A stretch of 64,000 bases of DNA, taken from assembly GCA_040387555.1 (NCBI GenBank), contig JAZKDO010000003.1, forward strand, positions 310,001 to 374,000, written 5' to 3'. This DNA is from UBA4416 sp040387555 (GTDB taxonomy: Bacteria > Bacteroidota > Bacteroidia > B-17B0 > Aurantibacillaceae). The notes beneath the pieces were generated by a model. It was not told the origin of the DNA and made no database searches. It saw only the letters and a list, made by a program, of their open reading frames with translations. A program made the position numbers and the translations under genes. This document shows positions 1 to 10,170 of this stretch, piece after piece (positions within the stretch are counted from its first letter, which is position 1; every line of letters starts with the position of its first letter).

Positions 1-144
1 CTTTTGATTACCATTTTGATTATTGTATCATTGGTCATATATGTTAAATTCCGACCCCATTAATTTTTTTGCCTTTTAATTACATATATTTACTCATTGA
101 TAAATAAGTTTCACTCATTAGTTATTAAGAAAATCATTTTCGAA

Positions 145-933
145 ATGAAAAATTTACTTTTTGTTTTTTTCTTATCTATTCTTTCTTTTAACTCGAAAGG
201 AAGTGTGTTGATTTTGGAAGGAAAATTTCAAAACAAGAATGTTTTTATTCAAAATGCTTTTGGCTCTAACGGCGTAGGTTTTTGTGCCACAGAAATTAAA
301 GTAAACGGTAAAATTACAATGGACGAGGTAAATTCTTCGTCATTTGAAATTGATTTAACTGCATTGAATATTAAGCCAGGACAAAAAGTTGTTATTGAAA
401 TTAGCCATAAAAGTGATTGCGTTCCTGTAGTTTTGAATCCTGAAGTTTTAAAACCTCGTCCTACTTTTGAAGTAGTGAGTATGAATATAAATTCGTCCGG
501 CATTTTAAAATGGACTGCAAAGAATGAAAGTGGCCCTTTACCATATGTTGTGGAACAGTTTAAATGGAATAAGTGGGTATATATTGGCGAAGTGCAGGGA
601 GTTGGTAATCCTGAAAATCATGATTATTCTTTCCAGATTGCTACGCATAGTGGAGAAAATAAATTCAGAATAAAACAGGTAGGTTTAGGCGCCACACCAA
701 AATTATCTTCTCCTGTCATCATTAATTCGGGAATAGATAAACCTTCATTTATGATCACCAAGAACAATAATGAAATTCAATACACAGCCGAAACAGCTTT
801 TGAAGTATATGATGCCTTTGGCACTGTAGTAAAAAAAGGATTCGGTAAACAAATAGACATTGGTAACTTATCCAAAGGAAAATATTATCTATGTTACGAT
901 AATCAGGTAGCTGAGTTTGATAAGAAGAAGTAG
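145..933 (+). CDS. Secreted protein with a C-terminal sorting-like domain
   Basis: I do not recognise the family. The frame is open from 97, but I place the start at the ATG at 145 because MKNLLFVFFLSILSFNSKGS is a good signal peptide, giving 262 residues. The last 60 residues (EVYDAFGTVVKKG, then NLSKGKYYL) have the beta-strand pattern of a T9SS type A sorting domain, although the usual FPNP entry motif is absent. Export to the periplasm or cell surface is inferred from these ends. A hairpin terminator follows 18 bp after the stop, so it ends its own transcript. Confidence 0.7.
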   Translation: MKNLLFVFFLSILSFNSKGSVLILEGKFQNKNVFIQNAFGSNGVGFCATEIKVNGKITMDEVNSSSFEIDLTALNIKPGQKVVIEISHKSDCVPVVLNPEVLKPRPTFEVVSMNINSSGILKWTAKNESGPLPYVVEQFKWNKWVYIGEVQGVGNPENHDYSFQIATHSGENKFRIKQVGLGATPKLSSPVIINSGIDKPSFMITKNNNEIQYTAETAFEVYDAFGTVVKKGFGKQIDIGNLSKGKYYLCYDNQVAEFDKKK

Positions 934-950
934 TTTTAAAAATGTTTTAA

Positions 951-976
951 AAGCCATCTGAAATGATGGCTTTTTT
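951..976 (+). terminator. Rho-independent terminator
   Basis: AAGCCATC and GATGGCTT pair around a 6-nt loop and are followed by a run of T. It lies just after the stop of the secreted protein gene. Confidence 0.8.
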
Positions 977-1111
977 AGTTACATGAACTTTTGCGATCCT
1001 CATAAGTAATTCGAAATTTGTACCCTCAAGTTTATTCAATTTGTTCGTTTAATAATTTGACAGTAAAATAACGGGTTTTACTAGTATTATTTAATTATTT
1101 TTGCAGCCGCT

Positions 1112-2320
1112 ATGATCGACTCTCCGGAACACAAAGCACACACGAAGCAAAAATTCAGAGAACTGAAATGTTGTGTGCTCATTCCTACTTATAATAATAA
1201 CAAAACGATAGAACATGTTATTCGTTCCACTATGGAATATTGCGACGATATTATCGTAATTGATGACGGATGTACAGACAATACGAAAGAAATTCTCGCG
1301 CATTTTACTCAATTGCAGATCATTACCCATGATTTAAATAAAGGTAAAGGAGTTGGACTCAGAAATGGTTTTAAAAAAGCGGCGGATCTGGGCTTCGATT
1401 ATGCAATCAGTATTGATAGCGACGGACAACATTATCCAAAAGATTTTATTTTATTTCTGAATAAAATAGAGCAGGAGCAGGGGAGTCTTATTATTGGCGC
1501 CCGTAATATGACCGTAGACAATGTTCCAGGTAAAAGTAATTTTGGCAATAAATTTAGTAATTTCTGGTTTTGGGCCGAGACAGGGATAACATTGCCTGAT
1601 ACACAAAGTGGTTTTCGTTTATATCCGGTACAACGGTTAAAAAATATCTGGTTATTTACTACCAAATTTGAACTGGAAATTGAAGTTATAGTGAAGGCCG
1701 CATGGCATGGAATTCCTGTAATTTCTGTTCCTGTAAGTGTTTATTATGCTCCGGAAGGAGAGCGCGTTTCTCATTTTGTTCCAAGTCGGGATAGCACCCG
1801 CATCAGCTTTTTAAATACCTATCTGGTAATTTTAGCCGCTTTATTCTGGCGCCCAGTAATGATCCTTCGAAGTATTAATTTCAAAAATTTTAAAAGGGTT
1901 TGGAAAGAGGAAGTGATAGCATCTCATGAGAGTCCCGAGAAAAAAGCACTCTCAGTTGGCATTGGTTTGTTTTTTGGAATTGTTCCTATATGGGGTTTCC
2001 AATTTGCTTTGGCGATCTTAGCAGCTGTATTTTTTAAGCTCAACAAAGTGATAGTAGGATTAACTGCACAAATTTCTGTTCCCCCAATGATTCCTTTTGT
2101 TTTGTATGCGAGTGTGAAAACAGGAGAAATTATTTTGAATAAAAAAGTGAATCTCGACTTCAGTAAATTACTAACACTGGAAGCTCTTAATAATATATTC
2201 GTTTATTACGTTGGAGCTACTGTGCTATCGGTTATAGCTGGAATCGCTGGTTTTATAGTGACGTGGATCATATTAAAAATATTCGGGTATAAAGCTTCAA
2301 TCAATGAACCCGGTCTCTAA
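1112..2320 (+). CDS. Family 2 glycosyltransferase fused to a DUF2062 membrane domain
   Basis: Residues 20-240 form a GT-A fold: LIPTYNNNKTI at the nucleotide-binding strand, IVIDDGCTDNT, and the metal-binding SIDSDGQH. It most resembles dolichol-phosphate-mannose-synthase-like enzymes that move sugar from a nucleotide donor to a lipid or protein. From about residue 285 comes a DUF2062-type segment (SVGIGLFFGIVPIWGFQ) with three to four membrane helices, so the enzyme is membrane-anchored. The gene overlaps the next one by 17 bp, indicating cotranscription. The acceptor cannot be told from the sequence. Confidence 0.88.
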   Translation: MIDSPEHKAHTKQKFRELKCCVLIPTYNNNKTIEHVIRSTMEYCDDIIVIDDGCTDNTKEILAHFTQLQIITHDLNKGKGVGLRNGFKKAADLGFDYAISIDSDGQHYPKDFILFLNKIEQEQGSLIIGARNMTVDNVPGKSNFGNKFSNFWFWAETGITLPDTQSGFRLYPVQRLKNIWLFTTKFELEIEVIVKAAWHGIPVISVPVSVYYAPEGERVSHFVPSRDSTRISFLNTYLVILAALFWRPVMILRSINFKNFKRVWKEEVIASHESPEKKALSVGIGLFFGIVPIWGFQFALAILAAVFFKLNKVIVGLTAQISVPPMIPFVLYASVKTGEIILNKKVNLDFSKLLTLEALNNIFVYYVGATVLSVIAGIAGFIVTWIILKIFGYKASINEPGL

Positions 2321-2915
2321 TCGTTATTTTATAATCAATAAGCCATATAAAATGGTTTCTCAATTTGTGAGTCCTGATAAAGTAAATTTGTTAGGTGATT
2401 TGGATTTTAAATTTCCCGAGGGCACACACGCCATTGGTAGATTGGATAATAACTCAGAAGGTTTATTATTACTTACAACTAACAAGCGGGTAACTAAGCT
2501 CTTGTTTGAAAGTGATGTCCCTCATAAGCGTACATACCTGGTGCAAGTAGAAAAAGTGGTGAATGAAGAACGGTTGAAGGAGTTACAAACCGGAATCACC
2601 ATTCGTGTGAAAGGTGGTGGCTATTATACCACGGAGCCTTGTGATGTGCAGATCGTTGAAAAACCAAAAGATTTACCGAAACGAGGTCATGAGTTCAGGG
2701 AAGATTTGCCTCACTCGTGGTTACTTATTACCTTAACCGAAGGAAAGTATCATCAGATCCGAAAAATGGTTTCATCTGTGTACCATCATTGTAAACGATT
2801 GATCCGTGTTTCTATTGAAGATATGGAATTGGGAGATTTGCCGCCAGGCGGTGTAAAAGAAATAGAGGAGGAGGAATTTTTTCGAAAACTGAAAATTGAT
2901 AACTGGCAAGATTAG
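2304..2915 (+). CDS. RsuA/RluE-type rRNA pseudouridine synthase
   Basis: 203 residues. GRLDNNSEGLLLLT contains the catalytic Asp of the RsuA/RluB/E/F branch, and GKYHQIRKM is the second family motif. There is no N-terminal S4 domain, and the length fits the RluE-like subgroup, which modifies 23S rRNA. The start ATG lies inside the 3' end of the upstream glycosyltransferase gene, so the two are probably translated from one message. The exact target uridine is inferred only from subgroup likeness. Confidence 0.85.
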   Translation: MNPVSNRYFIINKPYKMVSQFVSPDKVNLLGDLDFKFPEGTHAIGRLDNNSEGLLLLTTNKRVTKLLFESDVPHKRTYLVQVEKVVNEERLKELQTGITIRVKGGGYYTTEPCDVQIVEKPKDLPKRGHEFREDLPHSWLLITLTEGKYHQIRKMVSSVYHHCKRLIRVSIEDMELGDLPPGGVKEIEEEEFFRKLKIDNWQD

Positions 2916-2986
2916 ACTTGGGAAAAACTCATTCTGAACCTGAGTCAGCATCTCTGATCCACCGAGTTCAAGGGTGACGAATCGCT

Positions 2987-3544
2987 CTAATTGTTATGCT
3001 TAATAAATTTATGTAAAGCATTAATAATTTTATTAGCGTCATCATCATTTAATTGCATGCCAAATTTAATCAGCTTGGATTGACAGCTAAATTCAATACG
3101 CTCGCCTCCTTTTACCCAAAAGGTTTGACTGAAGGTATCTGCGATACTTCCAGTTGTTAATGGAATGATGTCAAAATCAGAAATAAGGTTCAGGTCAAAT
3201 TCTTTTATTTTTCCTTTTCCATTGATATCTTGTTGGTAAAGTAGAACGCCATTTTTAATCCAGAGTTTTTCTTTGCCAAATCGTTTCCACATATACACTC
3301 GGATAATTTTGAATTCGAAGTATGCCCAGAATGCAAGCCAAACAATAATCATCATTTTAGCACTATCATTGGTTAACTTAAAATAATTAGCCAGAACTAT
3401 TATGCCACTCACTGACCAGGCCATGAGCCACAAAAAAAGTAGGTTAACTTTTTTCTTATCTTCTGTTGGCAATATAACCAAACTGAATACCTGATCCTTA
3501 ATTAAAACTGAACTACGCTTACCTATTACCTGAATATTCTCCAT
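2987..3544 (-). CDS. Membrane protein with two helices and a PH-like tail
   Basis: 185 residues and no recognised family. Two hydrophobic helices at about residues 35-80 are followed by a beta-rich region (LWIKNGVLLYQQ to WVKGGERIEFSC) resembling the PH-like tails of small bacterial membrane proteins. I chose the ATG at 3544 over the in-frame TTG one codon upstream. It ends 7 bp after the comB stop on the same strand, so the two genes probably form an operon. Confidence 0.65.
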   Translation of the reverse strand: MENIQVIGKRSSVLIKDQVFSLVILPTEDKKKVNLLFLWLMAWSVSGIIVLANYFKLTNDSAKMMIIVWLAFWAYFEFKIIRVYMWKRFGKEKLWIKNGVLLYQQDINGKGKIKEFDLNLISDFDIIPLTTGSIADTFSQTFWVKGGERIEFSCQSKLIKFGMQLNDDDANKIINALHKFIKHNN

Positions 3545-3551
3545 CAATGAA

Positions 3552-4259
3552 CTAAAGCTTTACTAAGTATTTTCCTTCCATTACAGGAATAACCGGACAT
3601 TGATTAGGTGTAAGGCAATAATTGATATCCCGCTCCAGGTCTAGTTTTGCCAAGCGGTTCCTATGCGAAGAATTTGATAGGAAGCCGTAAAGATCATTTT
3701 TAGCGAGATTATATAAATGATTTGAAGCAATAGCAGAATCACAGGTGCTCGCGTAACCCGATTCGGTAGTTAACTTATGTACTATTGCCCCTGCAAACAC
3801 CGTATCCTCCAGATTGAATTTATTTTTCCATCCGGCGCATACTAGTATCACTTCTTTTTTCTGAGTGCCTAAATATTCGCATAATACATCCAGGTTTAAG
3901 AAACTGCCAATTAAAATTTTCGATGCATGTTTGCTGGCTTCAATTGCTTGAGTACCATTTGTTGTTGAAATTGCAATGGTTTTTCCTTTCACTTTGTTGT
4001 TCATGTATCCAAACGGGCTATTGCCGAGTTCAAAACCTTCCATCATTTCGCCGTTTCTTTCTGCTGCAGCAAGGTATCCGTTACGCTGGTATTCCATCGC
4101 TTCTTCTACAGTTGCCACCGGAATCATTTTGCTGACACCGTTATAAAAAGCGGTAACAATAGCCGAGGTAGCTCTGAAAACATCTATTACAACCACAATC
4201 GCGTTCTCCTTATGGAAAAGATTATAGGCTTGTGGAGTATAACAAACTTCTATGTTCAT
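3552..4259 (-). CDS. comB: 2-phosphosulfolactate phosphatase
   Basis: 235 residues, the normal ComB length. VVIDVFRATSAIV, ELGNSPFGY, TTNGTQAIEA and LVCAGW are conserved ComB blocks that bind Mg2+ and phosphate. The known enzyme removes phosphate from 2-phosphosulfolactate. In Bacteroidota this is plausibly linked to sulfonate or sulfonolipid metabolism, but no partner gene is visible here. It lies between gcvT and a small membrane protein gene, all read leftward. Confidence 0.9.
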   Translation of the reverse strand: MNIEVCYTPQAYNLFHKENAIVVVIDVFRATSAIVTAFYNGVSKMIPVATVEEAMEYQRNGYLAAAERNGEMMEGFELGNSPFGYMNNKVKGKTIAISTTNGTQAIEASKHASKILIGSFLNLDVLCEYLGTQKKEVILVCAGWKNKFNLEDTVFAGAIVHKLTTESGYASTCDSAIASNHLYNLAKNDLYGFLSNSSHRNRLAKLDLERDINYCLTPNQCPVIPVMEGKYLVKL

Positions 4260-4281
4260 ATTTATATATTTTTAAAAGATT

Positions 4282-4311
4282 AAAGTATTAAGATAAGTGT
4301 CTTGATACTTT
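4282..4311 (-). terminator. Hairpin between gcvT and comB
   Basis: AAAGTATTAAGA pairs with TCTTGATACTTT across a short loop, with one internal mismatch. It lies 11 bp beyond the gcvT stop. The T-run is better on the + strand, so its strength for leftward transcription is uncertain. Confidence 0.45.
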
Positions 4312-4321
4312 AATACTTTTT

Positions 4322-5404
4322 TTACTTTTTTAAAAATGGCATTTTACATACTTTAGCTTTGATAGCTTTATCCCTGATCATGATAAAAATTTCAGTATCT
4401 GCTTTTGCAAAGTCTTTATTCACGTAACCCATCCCGATAGCTTTATTTAAGGTTGGTGATTGCGTTCCTGAACTAACTTTTCCTATAATGTTTCCATTAG
4501 CATCCCCAATTTGATAGTCATGACGTGGAATCCCGCGGTCAATCATTTCAAATCCAACAAGTTTTTTAGTAACACCTTCAGTTTTTTGCTTTTCAATGGC
4601 TGCACGATTTGTAAAGTCTTTTGTGAATTTAGTAATCCAGCCAAGTCCTGCTTCAATTGGTGAAGTGGTATCATCAATATCATTTCCGTATAAACAGAAA
4701 CCCATCTCTAAGCGCAATGTGTCACGAGCCCCTAACCCAATTGGTTTGATCCCGAATTCTTTTCCTGCTTCAAATATAGAATTCCAAATTTTTTCAGCGT
4801 CTTCATTTTTAAAATACAATTCAAAGCCACCGGCCCCCGTGTATCCTGTGTTAGAAATGATCACATTATCAATCCCATTGAATTTTCCTTTTGCAAATGA
4901 ATAATAGGGAATGTCTGCCAACTTTACATCTGTTAATTTTTGAAGTGTTTCAGTAGCTTTAGGCCCTTGCACTGCCAACAACGACGTTTCTTCTGAAATA
5001 TTTTTCATATCTACTCCAAAGGAATTATGCTTGGAAATCCAGTTCCAGTCTTTTTCAATATTGGAAGCATTTACAACCAACATATATGTTTTTTCATCAA
5101 TGCGGTAAACAATTAAATCGTCAACAATTCCACCATCATTGTTTGGTAAACAGGAGTATTGTGCTTTCCCATCTGTTAATACAGAAGCATCATTACTGGT
5201 TACTTTTTGAATCAAGTCAAGGGCTTTATCACCTTTTAAAATAAATTCACCCATGTGGCTAACATCAAATACACCAACTGCATTGCGTACGGTCGCATGT
5301 TCATCGTTTAATCCGCTATAAGAAACAGGCATATTGTATCCTGCAAATGGAACCATTTTGGCTCCTAATGATGTGTGTTTTTGAGTAAGTGATGTGTTTT
5401 TCAT
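4322..5404 (-). CDS. gcvT: Glycine cleavage system T protein (aminomethyltransferase)
   Basis: 360 residues, full length. FDVSHMGEF near residue 45, DDLIVYRI, and NTGYTGAGGFELYF are hallmark GcvT motifs. The enzyme transfers the methylene group from the aminomethyl arm of the H protein to tetrahydrofolate and releases ammonia. It acts in the cytosol with GcvP, GcvH and lipoamide dehydrogenase, none of which are in the window. The ATG at 5404 gives the usual MKNTSLTQKHTSLGAKM start. Confidence 0.96.
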   Translation of the reverse strand: MKNTSLTQKHTSLGAKMVPFAGYNMPVSYSGLNDEHATVRNAVGVFDVSHMGEFILKGDKALDLIQKVTSNDASVLTDGKAQYSCLPNNDGGIVDDLIVYRIDEKTYMLVVNASNIEKDWNWISKHNSFGVDMKNISEETSLLAVQGPKATETLQKLTDVKLADIPYYSFAKGKFNGIDNVIISNTGYTGAGGFELYFKNEDAEKIWNSIFEAGKEFGIKPIGLGARDTLRLEMGFCLYGNDIDDTTSPIEAGLGWITKFTKDFTNRAAIEKQKTEGVTKKLVGFEMIDRGIPRHDYQIGDANGNIIGKVSSGTQSPTLNKAIGMGYVNKDFAKADTEIFIMIRDKAIKAKVCKMPFLKK

Positions 5405-5555
5405 TAACTTATTTTTGATTAGAATGAATAATAATTTTAGCCTTAGATAATATTTTGGAAATCTTCAATAAGCGTATAAAATCCTTTTAGCGTTTTATAT
5501 AAACTTCATCTGGAATTTTATCTTTATTGATGTCTGAATTCACGTTCCAAATCTA

Positions 5556-6662
5556 CTATTTTATAAGAGAATTCAAAACCTCCAGGTACTTATCTTTATT
5601 AGCATTTACAGAGTAGTTTTTAACCACGGTCTCTCTTCCTGCTTTACCCATTTTATGACGTAGATCAGCATTTTCAATGAGTTGAGATAAGTAATCTACC
5701 CATTCCAACTCTGTGGAGGCAAGGAAACCGTTTTCGCCATGAGTAATGATCTCAGAATTGACACCAACATTACTCATGATAGTGGCCACACCGCAAGCCA
5801 TGTAAGACAGCCCTTTTAAGCCACACTTTCCCTTCACCCACTCATCATCCGGCAATGGCATAATACCAATATCAAAATAGTTGAGGTCATCCACTTCAGT
5901 TTCGGCACTCCAGTTTTTAGAAATAATTTCTATTTGAGGATGTGAGTAAGAGCCCTGTCCCACAACATGAATTTCTGTTTTGCCCGGATATTTTTTCTGA
6001 ATTTCTTTTAAGGCAGGAATTACTAGTTCAAAATGTTTAATGGTGCTAATGCTCCCACTCCAACCAATTACGATTTTATTATCCAATCGGGTTTTGTCAG
6101 TTCTAGCGGAGTCGAGAACAATGTCTTTTGGTTGATGAAAATTTGTATCAATCGTAGTTGGAATAATGATCACATTTTTATTAAACTGTTTAGCGTAAGC
6201 GGCTAAAAAAGAATTGCCTGCAATCACACAATGAGCATGTGCAATGTTGATTTTGGTTTTATCTGGACTCTTTAAAAATTCAAATTTTTTATTTTCCGGA
6301 GAGGTGTCAAGCAACCAGATACTGTCATCGAAATCAAAAACAACTTTATTCTTTTTATAAAACTGTTTTTCAAAATAAGATGAACCTAACAACAAGGCTT
6401 CTCGTTGAATAAATATGACGTCAAACTTTTGCCCGCGGCTCAGGTCTTTCAATCTTATGAAAAAGGATTTGAAAAGAATCCAGGCTTTGTGAAAGTACTT
6501 CCCAGGACCGTAAAAAATCTTATCATCTTTTGCATTAATAATTTCGGAAAGTTCCCACTCAAAGCCGTTAGATTTAAAAAAATCTAAATATTGTTCAAAT
6601 CTGTAACGTTGGCATGGAGAGCGCCCTAAACGGTGATCAGCTATAATTAAAATTTTCGGCAC
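5556..6662 (-). CDS. GT4-like glycosyltransferase
   Basis: 368 residues. The second half is GT-B: KIVIGWSGSIST near residue 200, YFDIGIMPLPDDEWVKGK with the donor-binding Glu region, then GLKGLSYMACGVATIMS. This matches group 1 transferases of polysaccharide synthesis. The start is GTG at 6662; no ATG fits upstream before an in-frame stop. The N-terminal acceptor domain gives no clue to substrate. It stands alone between gcvT and the GH18 gene. Confidence 0.85.
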   Translation of the reverse strand: MPKILIIADHRLGRSPCQRYRFEQYLDFFKSNGFEWELSEIINAKDDKIFYGPGKYFHKAWILFKSFFIRLKDLSRGQKFDVIFIQREALLLGSSYFEKQFYKKNKVVFDFDDSIWLLDTSPENKKFEFLKSPDKTKINIAHAHCVIAGNSFLAAYAKQFNKNVIIIPTTIDTNFHQPKDIVLDSARTDKTRLDNKIVIGWSGSISTIKHFELVIPALKEIQKKYPGKTEIHVVGQGSYSHPQIEIISKNWSAETEVDDLNYFDIGIMPLPDDEWVKGKCGLKGLSYMACGVATIMSNVGVNSEIITHGENGFLASTELEWVDYLSQLIENADLRHKMGKAGRETVVKNYSVNANKDKYLEVLNSLIK

Positions 6663-6778
6663 TTTATTTTTTCGAAAGGTATGATTTTACACAGACATAT
6701 CCGCAATATGTGTCCTTATTCAAAAACTCGAATCAAGAAATCGATCAGGCTTTATTGACTCTATCGTTTTTAATTTCA

Positions 6779-9700
6779 TTATTCTACGATGAGTTTTTTT
6801 ATCGTTTCTTTATCCTTTGAAATTAGTTTGATGAAATAAACGCCTTTACTAATTTGTAATTGGTTGATATTTATTTCGAGTGTATTGATTCCTGAAACAA
6901 GGTTAAGTTCTTTTTGATCTATCAGTTTGCCTTGCGCATCAATCAGGGAATAGCTCACCGAATTATTTTCTTCACTGATGATACTAATGGATACTTTTTC
7001 ATTCGCGGGATTAGGAAAAACAGATAACTGTTGTAAATTATAAGTTGGTTCTATACCAGTTGACATCAAATAAATTACACCATCACTCACCGTACTATCA
7101 CTCGTTAAGCCCGCCCCATTTTTAGCTTTCACCATGATATAATATTTTTGATTATTGATTAAAGATAATCCCGTTTTAGTAGCTGATAAATTTAAACCAT
7201 TTGCGGTCCAGGAAACCACATTCTGAGTTCCAGGGGTAGTTCCAATAGCGAAATAATAAGTGCTTACTCCGGAGTTTGTGTCTTTCGCCGCCGTATAGTT
7301 CAAGCCTAATTGCGAACCCATATAGGTAGTATCAATGTCTGCCGCAATCCCATCTTTAATAACTGTATTTGTAGTAATGGGTTTTGTCCAATCGATATCA
7401 ATGATTTGATTGACTATTGATGATAGATTGTTCGCATTGTCTTTTGTGATACTGCTGATGCTGCCGCCCGCAATATTAGGCGAGATGTTTTCATTCCTAA
7501 GATCGTTTGTATTAGATGCTCCGACTAAAATCGTATGAGAGGAAGCTCTTGATCTAAAAACTTTAAAATCGTCAATTTTAAATGTACTGTTACCTGTTCT
7601 GAACGAAACTGCTGTTCCATTAGCATGAGGAGATGAGTCTGTCCAGGATCCGATGAAAACATTATTTTGCCATAATTTTATTTCTCCTGAAATTCGGTCA
7701 TAGGAAATCTTATAATCATAAGTTGTACCCGCAACTATATTACAGCTTACTGAATAGGTGGGCGCACCAATCGTATTCGCTAAAGATTTATAAAACTCAA
7801 CAGCGCTTTGATCAGGCCTGAACCAGATCATGTAACTATTTCCTCGTTGGGTTTGTGAAGGCGCATCACATGCAATGTAAATTCCTGCTCTTCGGTTTGT
7901 ATTAGCGCCTGAAATAGTTCCTTTAAAATGGTATAAATAGCGGTTTGATAAACTTTGCGTTACCGTTGCATAAATATTTGTGTTGGCATTCGCTTCATCA
8001 CTTTGCACCAATGCGCCTGAAGTAATGCTCCATGTTCCCACGGAGTTGGTCCAATCGGGATGTATGGCAGTGCCGATAAAATCATCCTGAAAGAAACCTC
8101 TGTTTCCATTTGCCCTCCATTCAATACCATTATAATAGCTTGGCAAATAGAAACTTTTTTCAATGCCCGTTCCTCCCGCGTTATCTACATCAGTGTAAGA
8201 TGTAGTAAAATTCTGAGTAATCCATCCACTTGGGGTATTAATCTGAGTCGTTGGAATCGTATTATCCTTGATGCAGGTCCAAACAGCTTTGTATCCAGAA
8301 CTCTGCGTACCGCCATCGGACTTAAAACGAATTGTAAGCGAGGGAGTGCTTGATGTTAACGAAAAAGAAGTATTGGTTGTTCCGGTATAAACACCTAATG
8401 TTGGGGAGCTAATCGAATTCCCATCATACACAAACACGGTGTCGAAATTCAACTCAGTTCTAACGTAACTAAAATTTAAGTTCACTTTGTTTGCGCCATC
8501 GGGAGCAATAGTATAAATATAATTTTCGTTGTCGTAGTAATTTCTTCCGGGCCCACCCATATCAAAAATACTGTCAGTACAAGATACGGTAGCGCAACTG
8601 GAAAATTTATCTTTAATCAGGTTCCATAAATCAGAATAACCGTCATCATAACCTAAAGCCCAGATGCCGATTCCTCCAATACCTCTTTGATTTACGAGAT
8701 CAAATTTGCGACTGTAACTATAATTGTCATCAATCCAGCATTGACGCCATGCACCAGATGACTGATAAGAATAGAAAGGATTAAAACTGTTGCTGTCCCA
8801 TTTTTTATTGGCAGCAGAGTAGGTGGTAGGATTGTTTCTTACATAATTATATAGTCTGGATGTTGTGAATCCTCCAGTTGTATTCGAAGGCGCCGTTGCC
8901 GCTAATGTTTCCCACTCACGGCCATACCATGGCAAGCCTAATAACAATTTATTTTTGCTGGCACCTTGTTTCAAGTAATACGTAATGGATTTTGAAAGTG
9001 TTTGGTTATAACCTGTTTGAAAATTATACAACGGTGCTTCGGGACCTGCTTGAGATGATCCTGAATAATAGTAGTCATAACCCATAATGATGAACTGGTC
9101 AACAATGGGATTCAATGCAGCCATATCAAAGGATCCGCTCCAATCAACGGCATATAATGCCATAGTCACTTTGTAATTAGCATTGGCTGCATGTACCTGG
9201 TTGCAGAGATTGGTCATGAAAGTGGTAAAAGGAGTTTTGTCAGCTGATCCCATTCCTTCAAAATCAATATTGATTCCATTAGTACCAGGACGCGAATTCA
9301 GTAAATTAATGGCATTTGTAATAAAGGTTTGCTGTGCGGTTGAACTGCCCCAAAAGGTTGAATGACTCGCAAAGAGAGTCGCGCAAAAGTGAACATTAAC
9401 ACTATTACTGATGGCTGCTGTTACAGCCGCACTGGAAGCCCACGCAAAAGAACCATTGGTGTTATTACCAGTGGTTGGACTAACAGAATAATCAAAATAA
9501 CAAAAGTCGCTGAGCATACTCCAGTCGTAATTGGTATACACAGAACCTACCCAGTAAGGATGCCAACCATACACTTTTTTGTTCAACGTGCAGGAAGTAC
9601 TCGTTTTATTTTGATTGGCATTTGACACGTAGATTGTTTCATTCTCAACGGTATTCAAACTATCCCACTGCGTGTCTTTCGAAAAGGAAAAGTTTTTATA

Positions 9701-9784
9701 ATGTTGGCTTTGTTCCTGAACCGTTGATTGTTGTGCGGAAAAAGTAAGGGGTAAAATTAATAATAGAAGTAATTTTTTGATCAT
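6779..9784 (-). CDS. Secreted GH18 chitinase-like multidomain protein (T9SS cargo)
   Basis: 1001 residues with signal peptide MIKKLLLLLILPLTFSAQQ. Residues 70-395 are a GH18 barrel, with the catalytic DxxDxE-type strand read as NGINIDFEG, and MGYDYYYSG and LPWYGREW as further family motifs. A CUB domain (FDTVFVYDGNS) spans about 400-510. A lectin-like beta region (about 560-750) and a fibronectin-like segment follow. The protein ends in a T9SS type A domain (LSVFPNPANEK to KGVYFIKL). It is therefore predicted to be exported by T9SS and to hydrolyse chitin or related GlcNAc polymers at the surface. One Asp of the DxxDxE motif is Asn here, as in some active family members. Confidence 0.9.
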   Translation of the reverse strand: MIKKLLLLLILPLTFSAQQSTVQEQSQHYKNFSFSKDTQWDSLNTVENETIYVSNANQNKTSTSCTLNKKVYGWHPYWVGSVYTNYDWSMLSDFCYFDYSVSPTTGNNTNGSFAWASSAAVTAAISNSVNVHFCATLFASHSTFWGSSTAQQTFITNAINLLNSRPGTNGINIDFEGMGSADKTPFTTFMTNLCNQVHAANANYKVTMALYAVDWSGSFDMAALNPIVDQFIIMGYDYYYSGSSQAGPEAPLYNFQTGYNQTLSKSITYYLKQGASKNKLLLGLPWYGREWETLAATAPSNTTGGFTTSRLYNYVRNNPTTYSAANKKWDSNSFNPFYSYQSSGAWRQCWIDDNYSYSRKFDLVNQRGIGGIGIWALGYDDGYSDLWNLIKDKFSSCATVSCTDSIFDMGGPGRNYYDNENYIYTIAPDGANKVNLNFSYVRTELNFDTVFVYDGNSISSPTLGVYTGTTNTSFSLTSSTPSLTIRFKSDGGTQSSGYKAVWTCIKDNTIPTTQINTPSGWITQNFTTSYTDVDNAGGTGIEKSFYLPSYYNGIEWRANGNRGFFQDDFIGTAIHPDWTNSVGTWSITSGALVQSDEANANTNIYATVTQSLSNRYLYHFKGTISGANTNRRAGIYIACDAPSQTQRGNSYMIWFRPDQSAVEFYKSLANTIGAPTYSVSCNIVAGTTYDYKISYDRISGEIKLWQNNVFIGSWTDSSPHANGTAVSFRTGNSTFKIDDFKVFRSRASSHTILVGASNTNDLRNENISPNIAGGSISSITKDNANNLSSIVNQIIDIDWTKPITTNTVIKDGIAADIDTTYMGSQLGLNYTAAKDTNSGVSTYYFAIGTTPGTQNVVSWTANGLNLSATKTGLSLINNQKYYIMVKAKNGAGLTSDSTVSDGVIYLMSTGIEPTYNLQQLSVFPNPANEKVSISIISEENNSVSYSLIDAQGKLIDQKELNLVSGINTLEININQLQISKGVYFIKLISKDKETIKKLIVE

Positions 9785-9813
9785 ATAGAGCAGTTTAGCT
9801 AGTAAATATAATT

Positions 9814-9844
9814 AAAAAAGCCGCCCGTAAATACAGGCAGCTTT
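9814..9844 (-). terminator. Terminator downstream of rpmH
   Basis: On the minus strand AAGCTGCC pairs with GGGCGGCTT, followed by a run of T. It lies 35 bp beyond the rpmH stop. Confidence 0.75.
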
Positions 9845-9878
9845 GTTAAAAAGATACTAAATTGCTTTAGAAAAGCTA

Positions 9879-10034
9879 TTATTTATGAGTTTTTTCGCTC
9901 GATACGGTCAATTTTTTACGACCCTTAGCTCTGCGACTTGCAATAACTCTACGGCCATTTGCAGAAGCCATACGCTCACGAAATCCGTGTTTGTTTCTTC
10001 TTTTACGTTGCGATGGTTGGAAAGTGCGTTTCAT
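9879..10034 (-). CDS. rpmH: 50S ribosomal protein L34
   Basis: 51 residues, starting MKRTFQPSQRKRRNKHGF, an almost invariant L34 sequence, with the basic tail RMASANGRRVIASRRAKGRK. It is a structural protein of the large ribosomal subunit. A longer frame on the opposite strand is only its shadow. The neighbours are not the usual dnaA/rnpA, as is common in Bacteroidota. A terminator follows. Confidence 0.97.
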   Translation of the reverse strand: MKRTFQPSQRKRRNKHGFRERMASANGRRVIASRRAKGRKKLTVSSEKTHK

Positions 10035-10170
10035 GGTATTAAGTATTTAAATTTTATAAGTTTTTCAAAATTGGACTGCAAATATAATGGATTTTTATAT
10101 AGTGACAAATTTTTTCTAAGGTTTAAATCTAAAAAAGCCACTTTTTTAACTTATGGCGGTCTTAAAACAG